Of a stretch of 64,000 nucleotides of DNA, positions 37,905 to 48,000 are shown one piece after another. The DNA comes from Drosophila miranda (taxonomy: Eukaryota > Arthropoda > Insecta > Diptera > Drosophilidae), in NCBI RefSeq assembly GCF_003369915.1, contig NC_046677.1, positions 13,888,001-13,952,000 of the forward strand, read 5' to 3'. Under the pieces are notes generated by a model. That model saw nothing but the letters and a program-made list of their open reading frames with translations. It made no database searches and was not told where the DNA came from. The position numbers and the translations under genes are program-made. Positions within the stretch are counted from its first letter, which is position 1, and every line of letters begins with the position of its first letter.

Positions 37905-38105
37905 TTTCCGATACCCTGCAAATCACCTTTGCAATACACCTCCGTTACTCAAAGAGCAGAAGGGTATATTAGATACGTGTAGATTTTAAATGAAAAAGGA
38001 AGAAGGAAGCGTTTCCGACCCCTTAGAGTATATACTTTCATATATTCTCGATCAGCCGAATCGATTAATGTCTTGTTCTTAGACTATAGGAGCTGGAGCA
38101 ACCAA
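37905..38105 (+). mobile_element. INE-1 (DINE-1)-like repeat fragment
   Basis: Contains GAAGAAGGAAGCGTTTCCGACC (split around 38,000) followed by AGTATATACTTTCATATATTC and GATCAGC. Together with AGAAGGGTATATTAGAT upstream, these are hallmark INE-1 blocks recognised from memory. It sits in the NimB3-NimB2 spacer and is diverged and non-coding. Boundaries are approximate. Confidence 0.7.
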
Positions 38106-38870
38106 AATCTGGGTTATCCATAATTTTTAAGATCATAGAAACCCGAAAAGCGCAGAATAATAGGAAATTATCATATCTAATAAAATATAATATGTTATGC
38201 GGAAATGCTACGATAATTACTTTATCCAGAATAAAGAAAACAATTTCTTGTGGCTGACTCCATACGGACGTATGGTTGGTGGGAAGAGAGAGATTATTTT
38301 CGATCCGGTTAAAAAGGAAAGAAGGAGTGCAGGAATATATTGTACTTATAAGTAGAGTCGTGGTACGAGTCACAACGTTTCGACTGGTTCATTATAAAAT
38401 TGTACATACATAAATCTTCTTTAAACCCAAATGGGGTACAAATTTCTAACATCTATGGTGCATACATATATTCTGTGGAACTCGCTTAAATGTTCAAAGC
38501 CAGATCAATCATAGTCATTTGTTGCTGGCTTTTTGTGGAACTGCTCACAAATGGTTTGACAGTAAGCAATAAGCAGGAGCAAACACAAATTGTTAATTAT
38601 CAATTTATTTTACCATAAAACTATTCATCTGTTCAGCTACTGAGAGTAAACCTTCGTTCCGGCTGCCCCATTGATAGCCCAATGGCGAGGTGCTGATTAG
38701 GGGACGGGCAAGAGGTCGCTGGAGGCGATTTGCGACTCACAGACTCAGCTTTCGCATTAGAGCCCGTTTATTGTGAGTCGATTAGTCGAAGTGCAACAGC
38801 AGACGCCGACGGACGTGGGCGCATAAGTACGTACTTAAAAATTGTAATACGGGAAAAAAGTGACATCACC
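38106..38870. other. Upstream region of NimB2
   Basis: Non-coding spacer. A TGATAG near 38,674 is the only GATA-like site close to the NimB2 start. Open frames on the minus strand (38,065-38,373) have no support. Confidence 0.45.
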
Positions 38871-41048
38871 ATGAGGTCATCGTGTAAGATACTCGTCCCG
38901 ACTCTTCTGCTGGCCATCTGCTCTCTTGGCCAGGCACAGTTCAAGACGGCGGGCATTAAAACGCGTCAGCCGCCTTCGGGGAATCTTCAGCTTTCGGGCA
39001 ATGCCAGTGAGTACAACCAGACCGGCTACGGGTGGAACAGCTACAACCAGAGCAACTACGGCTGGAATGCCAATGCGCAGAACCAGACAAGCCATGGATG
39101 GAGCGATTTCGTCCCCGCCGATACCTATCAGCCCGCAACCTCGCCTCCCCTGTACGGACACTACGTGCAGCCGGTTGGACCCCCAGTGACACGGGCCCCA
39201 CAAGTTCTGGACGAGACGGCGCTGTTCATCAACAAGACCCGATCGGCCATGGCCAGCGGTGTGTGCTATAAGGAAGTTCCGTAAGTCGGGGAATAACTTT
39301 TACTACGAGCAGAACAAACAACCTTATAATTAAACTAAAAACTAATGATAATCGAAAGAAATCGAAAACAAGGCCAACAACTAAAACAGTGAACTATCGA
39401 CCTCGACATCCTCCACTAGCCTGATAATGAAGTGCGCCTCGGCCCATTCTGTGTGTCGGGCAAAGGCAAATAATAGCACAATGTACTCGGATTCAAACGA
39501 CGTATGCAAAGTCGCAAGCAATTCAAGTGATATGATGCAACGATACGAAGGGAATGCAGTCGATTAGCTCTGTACGAATGGAGCTTTAAATATTCTAGAA
39601 AAGGCTTAAAAAATGTTTTTTTCTGGGCACTTCTTACTAAAACTTACAACGAACTATTGCATCCATAAATTACTACAATTTGTGATGAAAAATCATTTAT
39701 TATTATTGTAGAAAGAATGGCGTGAATGATTTGTTTGTTCAAAAGAATCTATGAAAGCTAGAATATCTTGAGTCAATGGGATATGGAAAGGCATGAGGGA
39801 ACATTAGAAAAGATCGATGGATAATACTAGGATAATACAAATATTCGAACATTATACTGAAGGTAGCTTATTGTTTGAAAAATTAGGTACATACATGGGT
39901 AGGTAAATTTTGAAAATTTATTTATAAGATAAGTGTTGTTCCCACCTTAAAACAATCACCATTGACCATTGACTCTATAAGCCACTCATTTGGAAATTTT
40001 GAGTTTTCATACTCGTAACCCATGTTTTTTAGGTGTGCTGTTCACACACATTTCATTTCAATCGAAAAGTATCGATGTGTCGATTAGTTTCCTGTGCCTA
40101 AACAATCGATTATCCCTTTCAATCCGAATTGCTTTTCGATTTACAGAACCGCTTCTCTTCTGCGCAATTCACGGGAGAGGTTCGTTGGCAATGGGACCAC
40201 CCCGGACATGAGCAGTGTTCAGGTGTGCTGTGAGGGATACGAGCGCAACCTGCACATTTATCGAAAATGCGACCCAATCTGTGCGGACGATTGTCCAAAC
40301 GGAATCTGCACGGCACCCAACACGTGTGTCTGCATTCCCGGCCACGTTCGAACGAGCGAGGGCAAGTGCATCTCCACCTGTCCACTGGGCTGCGGCAACG
40401 GAGTTTGCGACGAGCGCAACGAATGTCAGTGTCGGGAAGGATACTCCCTGGATCCCCTGAGCCGCAAGTACTGCCAGCCGGAGTGCAAGCAGGGCTGCGC
40501 CCAAGGACGCTGTGTGGCTCCCAACAAGTGCGAGTGTCTGCAAGGCTATCGCCAGGCTCCCGATGGGCGCTGTGAGCCCGTCTGCGACAACTGCGACAAC
40601 GGACAGTGTACGGCCCCTGGCCATTGCACCTGCAAGGCGGGCTTCCTCAAGCTGCAGGGACGCTGCGAGCCCATCTGCGAGCAGTAAGTGGGCCTACGCA
40701 CATATCCATTGGGAGAATAATCACGTTTGTTCTTTTAGACCCTGCAAGAATGGACGCTGCATTGGCCCGGACATCTGCGAGTGCGCGCATGGCTTCGAGT
40801 GGGATCGTAAGTCAGCCGAGTGTCTGCCGAAGTGCGATGTACCCTGCCTCAACGGAGTCTGCGCGGGCAACAACCAGTGCGAGTGCAACCCGGGTTACGT
40901 GCGGGACGAGCACCAGCGGTACATCTGCCAGCCCCATTGCCCCCAGGGCTGTCCCAATGGCTTCTGCAGTGCCCCCAACTTCTGCATTTGCCGGCCAGGA
41001 TTCATCAAGAGCGGCATAAAGGGTCGTCAGAGCTGTACGGCTGTCTAG
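38871..41048 (+). CDS. NimB2: Secreted Nimrod B-type protein, probable NimB2
   Basis: Secreted NIM-repeat protein of unknown direct role. Exons 38871-39280, 40147-40683, 40739-41048, phase-2 introns; 418 residues against about 421 remembered. The ATG directly precedes the signal peptide (M-R-S-S-C-K). Residues about 45-85 form an Asn/Gln/Tyr/Trp-rich stretch with repeated YGWN units and several N-x-T/S sites. The first exon ends C-Y-K-E-V-P, then CCEGY at 164-168 and seven regular NIM repeats. It ends right after the last cysteine with no membrane segment. Intron 1 (39,281-40,146) is non-coding with an AGATAAG near 39,926. A dead Tc1-type element starts about 25 bp after the stop, so the mRNA may use a poly(A) signal inside it (AATAAA near 41,199). 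It converges on NimB1. Confidence 0.82.
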
Positions 41049-41069
41049 TACCTCAGTAAAATGGCTATA

Positions 41070-42245
41070 TGTGCACTGATTTAAATTACGTTTTTTTCCA
41101 CACATATTTTCTTGATTTATTTTATTTTTTTAGTTGGTTAACTGTTAATAAGCTCAAACAAAAAGGCAGACAAAAAAGTTAAATATACATTTAAAAAAAT
41201 AAAATTAAAAAAAATAAATAATTTTATATCTTTCAAATAGAAAATGGCTATATCAGCCATACATATTTTGCATTGAAAAATAGTTCCAAGGAAAATGTTG
41301 TAGAGTTTTGTAGAGTTAATACCTTAATACTGTCCCATTCCGCAACGATCGCTTGTTTTAAGTCCTTCAAGGTATCGTACTGCCTTGTAAAGGCATAAAC
41401 TTTTGCTGCAAGGAAGCCCGAATTGATACTCAATTGGATTTAAGTCCTGACTCATTGCTGCCCAATTCATCAACGGTTTATTGGGGGTCTCAAAATATCC
41501 CATTGCTAAAATGTCCAGGGAAATGCTCAGCAAATTAAATTAAACCTACCAATTCTATATATGCTTGAGCATTTATCCGATCTGGTTTAAAACATATTGG
41601 ACACTTCCCTTTAGCACTAAAGGCCGCCCATATCATAAGCGATCCATCACCATGGTTCCACTTGTGGCAAGTTGGCCGTGGATGACGCGGGTCTCTACAA
41701 TATTTATGATCTGAACCGTCTAAATTAAATTCTTTTTCATCACTAAAGTTTAATTTTCAAAAAGGCCATGCGCGCATCTGTATGACGTTTAGTTAAGCGG
41801 GGTTTGCCAACTTTCTTTTGATATGTGAGGTTACAATTTTCGTGCAAAATTTGACTCACACGTTACCTGGGGATTTGGATTACCCAAGTTCCGCCTTGAT
41901 TTTATTGCAGCTCATTAAGTCTTCAGTTGCAAACTGCCGCAAGTGCCGTTTTGTCCATTTTCTTATGGCTTATACTCGGCTTAGCCGTCGATTTATGCGA
42001 TAACCGTCTGGATTTGTTAATAATATTTTAATAATATTTCGATGTCGATTCATTAGCGAAGCTATTCGACCAGTTTTGATGCGGGCTAACTTCATTCTCT
42101 TGATCATTCCCTGTTCTTACTCAGAAATTTCTGCACCATGTGGCATTTTTAGCTAAAAATGCATTTTTATTTTAACTTCTTATTGGTTTGATGCAATAAT
42201 GAGTGCTTACGTACAAATCAGTCACTTTTCTTGATATATTTCTTC
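41070..42245 (-). mobile_element. Dead Tc1/mariner-type DNA transposon
   Basis: Minus-strand remnants of a DDE transposase lie in the expected order. F-S-D-E-K-E-F-N-L-D-G is at about 41,720-41,755 (first catalytic Asp), followed by G-D-G-S-L-M-I-W-A-A-F-S, and M-S-Q-D-L-N-P-I-E is at about 41,430-41,460 (final Glu). The block that should hold the second Asp is deleted, and stops interrupt the frame. Imperfect inverted ends are visible: GTGCACTGATTT near 41,076 and its complement AAATCAGTCAC near 42,215. It lies exactly in the gap between the converging NimB2 and NimB1 genes. It is inactive. Exact ends and target-site TA need alignment. Confidence 0.8.
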
Positions 42246-42421
42246 TTCATATATTTCTTTTCTCTTTGATCTCTACAACAATAAGAGATAAGAGCTGCAT
42301 AGTCAAACCAAACAAGCAGCTATTACTTTTTAAGATAAATTTAAAATAATTCTTGCACATACATATGGTCCTTTTATTAAGGTAAGATCTACTTCTAGTG
42401 ATCCAAGCTTTATTGTACGGA

Positions 42422-43850
42422 TTAGCTGAGATTAAAGTGACGTCCGATCAGGGCATTGAACTCGTAGCCAAGTTGCAGGTTAAAGTGCACTCTTCTTTCA
42501 TTTGTGACCAGCTGATGGATGAGCTGCTGTGGCCTTAGGCAGCGATCGACGAAGTGCGTCTGTCCATTGGGGCAATGACAATGGCCGTTGGCATCGCAGC
42601 TGCCGTTCAAGCAATGCTGTTGGGATGGCTGACAGCCACAGATATTGGGCTTCAGACACAGTCCGTGAAGGCCACAGGATCTGGAGGGTTACATATGTAA
42701 TACATAGATGGAATACAGGTTCCCCTACTAGTCTTACCCATCACACTTGGGATGACAACCATTCCCTCGGCCCTCGTGTCCCTCAAAACAGCGACAAACT
42801 CCCGGGGCAATGCACACTCCGTTCCCATGGCCGCAGTCGTCGACGCACTCGGGGAGGCAGCTGGTGGTGTTCAGATCATAGCGATAGCCCTCCCGACACT
42901 GGCACTTGTACCTCGACTCGCAGAAGCCATTCTCGCAGTTACTTTAAGGACATAGATCAACCATAAAAAAATAACCCACGATATATTCCGATGAGTGTGG
43001 TGAGGTTAGACTCAAAGACTCACATATGACACTCTGCCTCACAGACACTTCGCTGCGGTCGCTTGATGAAGCCAGGAAAGCACTCGCACTGGTTGGGACC
43101 AACACACTTTCCGTATCCACAGTCCGGGGTGCATATGGGTTGACAGCCCAGTTCGTCGGTGCGACGATAGCCAGGGGAACAGTCGCACATGCCTGGAGCG
43201 ACGCATTCCTCATGAGTGCCGCAGTCCTGGGAGCAGTGTGGCCGACAGAAGAGGCGCGTCTCCCGATCCAGGGCATAGCCAGGATGGCAGGCACAGGTCC
43301 CGTTCAGATAACACCGGCCATCCTGGCAAGAAATGGGGCAGGTGTGGATGCAGGCACCGTGCGCGTTGCGCACGAACTCTGCAAAGCACTCACATCGTCC
43401 AGGGGCACGGCAGAAGCCGTTGAAGCAGTTGTCCGGCGAACTCTGCGAACAGTCTGGCACGCATCTGCCGGAGTAGGGATCGCGCCTGTAGCCCAGACAG
43501 CAGACATCGATGCGGTGGTAGAAAATCGTGGAGCCATTGCCTCGAGGCGGTGAATCCTTTTGTGTTTGAAAGAAGACAACGCTGCAAGGGAGGGATGTAC
43601 AAGGACGGGGTCACCTCCGAAATAAACGGGCTTCAAGTACTTACGGCACCTCGCGCTGGCAGAGATGCTTTTGGCGCTCCCGAGTAAGACTGAGCGATTC
43701 CATATCGCTCGTGATGTGTATGTCCCCGAAAAGCTGATGCGACTCTTCCTCTGGCATAGCCCCAATCATCGCTAGCATTTCCATGACCGCAGCCAGCATC
43801 AGCAGACCCTTCATCACAGGCGACAATGGACACAGGCCATTCGAGTGCAT
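42422..43850 (-). CDS. NimB1: Secreted Nimrod B-type protein, probable NimB1
   Basis: Secreted NIM-repeat protein. NimB1 in melanogaster is reported to bind apoptotic cells and slow efferocytosis (knowledge of the named orthologue). Exons: 43850-43645, 43581-43024, 42941-42738, 42680-42422, all introns phase 2; 408 residues (about 402 remembered). The ATG at 43,850 opens the frame. A second ATG at 43,814 begins a more typical signal peptide (M-K-G-L-L-M), so the true start is uncertain. The first exon ends C-Q-R-E-V-P, CCLGY is at 96-100, then about seven NIM repeats and a cysteine-free C-terminal extension with L-I-G-R-H-F. That extension and the V-F-F-Q leader tie it closely to NimB4. One more intron than the other NimB genes (42,681-42,737). 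Convergent with NimB2, divergent from the small membrane-protein gene. Confidence 0.82.
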
Positions 43851-44326
43851 GCCGACCTCTTGTTTAAAGCTCCAGATTCGTAGAACGAATGATCGGCTGG
43901 CATGGGAATCGAATATATTGTACTATAGCGTCTTATCACAATATGCTCTCTCCGAGAGAGCAACCTTAAAAGCACTCAAGAAAATTCGTGCTTTGTACAC
44001 ATCTTATATTATTATTATTATTTTTTGTATACTCTACCCTCAAACAGTTTTATTTTTAGTTTTCGGGGGAATATTATTAATTTAAAAATCAACAAAATTC
44101 AAATTCAAGAAACAATTTTTTGCATAATTCAATGCATAATTCGGCCAGCAGTTGAGTGTGGAATGGGGAGGGGTGCTCCCCATGTCTTATCGTTAAAGTA
44201 GTCCATAGGGAAAATATGTTTCAGGGGCTGTGGCTTTTGCTGTGCCGAAAAGAAATCATGCCTCGCAGTTTGAATAAAACACTCAGCGGGTCCACATCGA
44301 GTATTTCGATCAAAAAAGAACAAAAA
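43851..44326. other. Divergent promoter region of NimB1 and the small membrane-protein gene
   Basis: 476 bp between divergent start codons. It holds the GATA-type site at 43,932, an ATT-rich tract near 44,010 and no coding gene. Confidence 0.5.
43932..43938 (-). promoter_or_regulatory. GATA-type site upstream of NimB1
   Basis: CTTATCA on the plus strand (TGATAAG on the minus), 82 bp upstream of the longer NimB1 start codon. Confidence 0.4.
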
Positions 44327-44713
44327 ATGGAACTGTGCCGGCTCTACTTGTGGTTCAGTGTGATATCGCTGACACTTCTGAACATGGCGTTGGAGTTTAA
44401 CGCCAATACCATATCCACGCAATCTGCAATAACGGAAGAGCTGTCCCACGAATCTTCAAGCAACGAAGAGCTCAATGAAGAGACCACCGAGGAACTCCTA
44501 ACACATTATTCACATACGGATATCTACGAGGACAAGCAATTATTTTTGGATGAAAACAGCAAAGAAGTCAATGGAACTTTTGTGGATACCAGTCCCAGAA
44601 TAAGAATGTCCATATCCGCCATAGCTGCATTAATTTCTCTTACTGTAGGTGTAGCCATCTTTGCCGGTTATTTGCGGTACAAATATAATCATCGCACTTC
44701 CTATAACTTGTAG
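44327..44713 (+). CDS. Small single-pass membrane protein of unknown function
   Basis: I do not recognise this gene. The ATG at 44,327 sits in a good fly context (CAAAAAATGG) and opens a signal peptide (M-E-L-C-R-L-Y-L-W-F, to about residue 26). The 128-residue product then has an acidic Glu/Ser/Thr-rich ectodomain of about 65 residues without cysteines and with one N-G-T site. A membrane helix (about 96-114: S-I-S-A-I-A-A-L-I-S-L-T-V-G-V-A-I-F-A) precedes a short basic-aromatic tail ending T-S-Y-N-L. AATAAA at 44,753 follows the stop. It is intronless and lies between NimB1 (divergent) and NimA (convergent). An upstream in-frame ATG near 44,259 would hide the signal peptide. It has no NIM repeats, so membership of the Nimrod functional group is only a positional guess. 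Confidence 0.65.
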   Translation: MELCRLYLWFSVISLTLLNMALEFNANTISTQSAITEELSHESSSNEELNEETTEELLTHYSHTDIYEDKQLFLDENSKEVNGTFVDTSPRIRMSISAIAALISLTVGVAIFAGYLRYKYNHRTSYNL

Positions 44714-44758
44714 TTGTAGCTCAGTTTTCGGTGACTTCCTGTGTGATAAAAAAATAAA

Positions 44759-45053
44759 CCAAGAGCCATGGGAATTAATGTAATTGTTTGAGTTTTAGGA
44801 ACGAATTTACATACGTCCATACATATGTACATACGTGCTCCCCAGCTGGTGAAATAAGCAGGCACATCGGGGTCTTCTATACATTATACTATATATTCAA
44901 AGTTCATACATATTGGACTCGTACATATTATATCATAGGCATAATTGTAGATGAGAGAATGAGCGGGAATGAAATCATTCGGATCGAATAGACCTACAAG
45001 CTATACAAGCTATATGGTTATTATCTTGGTGTCCCCTCCATCCAACTGGCGCC
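44759..45053. other. Convergent gap between the small gene and NimA
   Basis: About 300 bp of AT-rich non-coding DNA with repeated CATACGT / ACATAY motifs. No gene seen. Confidence 0.5.
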
Positions 45054-48000
45054 TTACAGGTGAGCTATCCTCTTGGCTGTTATGGGTGCGGGCACCTGCA
45101 GGAAGTTGGAGTTCTGGGGCGGTATTATCAAGTGGCTGATGTGGTGCGGTCGATGGTGGGAGTGGTGGTGGTGGGTGTCCATCGCGGGCGTTTGGGCCGG
45201 CAAGTAGGCCGCAGCAGTTGTGGCGTGCTGAAAGTGCTGTGGATGAGCACGGGTCTGCGGATGCTGGTGATGATGATGATGTTGATGATGCTGCTGCTGG
45301 TGATAGCGTATCTCGTCATAGAGATGCGAGTCCAGACTGCCCTTGCGCGACTTGGGCGTGACAATGGAGTAGAGAGATTCCTTCCTAGCGTAGGCATAGG
45401 GCGGTGTTTTTATCGACGAGTTATTGCTGGGCGTGTCATATAATTCCGCGGGCACTGCAAGATAATCGAATAGTTAATTGTAGTAAAAGTTACCGATACA
45501 GTTTCGGTGCTGCTTGGAGAGTGTACAACTAGTTCAAGGTTTTGAATTTGATTGCCATCAGCAAAGCAAAATTTGATACACATCTTTAAGGACCTTTTGA
45601 ACCGCCCTCGTAGCAGGTCGGTAGAGACACTTACATACCATCGTTCGTATGGGCTGTTTTTGCAGAGACAACCGGGGGCTGGGGCAGCGGCTCGTGGAAG
45701 TTCTTGCCCAGGGCGACAGCTTCGGTGAGCACCACCTCCGGATTGGAGGGCTGGGTCGTCACAGTCCCATTGGCATTGTAGACGATCGCCTCCTTGTGGT
45801 GGTAGCGTTGGTAGACGTACAAGGAGCCGACCGCTATCGCCACGAGCAGGAGCAGCATGATGACGATCAAAGTGGTCACTAGGCCCGATTGCTGATCTGT
45901 CGCACTCTGGCTGCTGTTCCCGTCGCCAGCGATGAAGCCAGCCAAGTGCTCCTGTGGGGACGTTACTCCGTTGGTGATGACATGAATGACCTCGGGCGCC
46001 GGGACGCCAGCAGCTGCAGCCGTATGGAGATTCTCAAGAAGGTCACTACTCGACTGATGCAAAATGATCTTCGGTGTGTGCTGCCCAGGGTTCTGGGAGG
46101 GCGACTGCTTGATCAGTATGACTTCAGGCAGGGCACTGGGCGTGGATGTGGCTGTGGCTGTCGCTGAGCGCGGTAAAATGCCCATTTTCTCTAGCGTTGA
46201 GTTCACTGTCTCCACGATAACGTGGCTCACATTTAGCTCCAGTGGATGGTCCTGCATGATGCAGGCTCCGGTCTGATGGTGGCAGGGCTTCTCATCGCAG
46301 TCACAGGCCTTTCGACACATGATGCCATGGTTCCTGGTGGACACGTCTGTTCGCAGCTGAAAAATCGAATTATTATGCAATTTTTACTGGGTGTGCCATG
46401 CAGGAAACACGTACAATTGACCTGTCCAACCGGCGATGCAGTGGCAGATGCCCGACTTGTTGTCGCAGGCGGCCCCATTCTGGCACTGGCAGAGGTTCTT
46501 GCAGTCGAGGCCCCAGCGATCGTGATCGCAGCCTTTAAGGAGATCCCAGATGGAATATCGGATACATTTTGGTATTTTCTACTCACGCTGCGTGCAGTGC
46601 TTTCCGATGTAGCCCTCCTCGCAGCTGCAGATTTCGGGCATTACGCAGCTACCACGCCCACAGCCGCCTCTGCAGATGGGCTTGCATGTTGCCTGGCTGT
46701 CGGACAGGTTTCCCTCGTAGCCCTGGCAGCAGAATCGAACCGTTCGCGTCTTGTTCAATTTCTGATAGGCAATAAAGTGGGATTAGTTTTACTGCAGGAT
46801 GATAAGATTGAGTGGATGAAACCTGCCGGCCACGCTTGCATAGCCTGAGCATCAAAATGCTCACAGCCCAAAAGCTTGCTTTGAAATAAAGCGAAAAAAA
46901 TAGCACAGAAAAGTATGTGAAGTTGGAGATTGGTTGCAAATGGCTCCCAAATCTTCTCTTTGATCTCGGACGCTGGACAGGAGGAGATGACTGAGAATCG
47001 CACACCGTTAATTGGATAAACTCGGGAAGAGCTTTCCATCATCTCTGTCAGTGCTTCAGCGACACTTCCCCGTTTACGATTCCCGCTCATGGACTTTGAA
47101 ACAGCTCTTTTACAGAATGAAAATGTAGACTATTGTAAGTGCCCGGGCAAAGGGCACTGCCCCGCCCACGCCATTCCCCACGAGCACACTCAAATAGCCC
47201 TTGGTTGCCAATTTAAGTGAATAACTGAATACCAGCCAAGCTTCTCACACTCATTCCCAGACCAGAGAGCAAGTCCAGAGTCCCAGAGTCCGAGTTCTTT
47301 TCCCTACTTACGCATTGTTCGCCAGATTGCTGATGGATCCGTACACATCTGTACATACTCGTATGAACATGTGTCCGTTACGAGTCTGTGTATGTGTGAT
47401 GTGTATATCTGTGTGGCCGCCATAAATGAGTAAGGCGGAAATTTTAATATAAACAGTGAAATTCGATTCGAGTTTGGCTCTGATTCATTGTGTCTGCATA
47501 ATTATGGTTGGCTTTTCAAATGCCCCTTGCCTCTGGATCTGGTAATTGAATCTGAGTTGAGCAATTTTTACATGTGCCACTCGAATAGCCGCATGAGGCA
47601 TCTCGCATCATGCATCACGCACCACCCACTTCTCCTTTCCTGGTGATGCTGATGTTTGTGCTGCTTGTGGTTGGGTGCCTATCAATCAGTAGCAGCGACA
47701 TTTTCTCTTTACATAATTGAAGTTGGAAATCTGCTGAAAATCTTTCGGCACGTTGAGGCTGAAGTTACCTCGAGCGAGCTCGGAGATCAGATCAAACTAG
47801 TTTTCCCCTTCGCAGGCACACACTTCTTTATGCGTCCGTGTTCATGTTAATTAATTAGACGAAATTGGCGAATTAGCAGCGGCATTTTCTGTCCAAAATC
47901 ATGTGAAGTGTTGGCCAAGAAATGTCGCAGCCAAGTTGTGCTCTGGAAAGGCTTCTGCAGGGTAGGACAACCGTTGACATCTCCTCAGGTCCCGAAAAAT

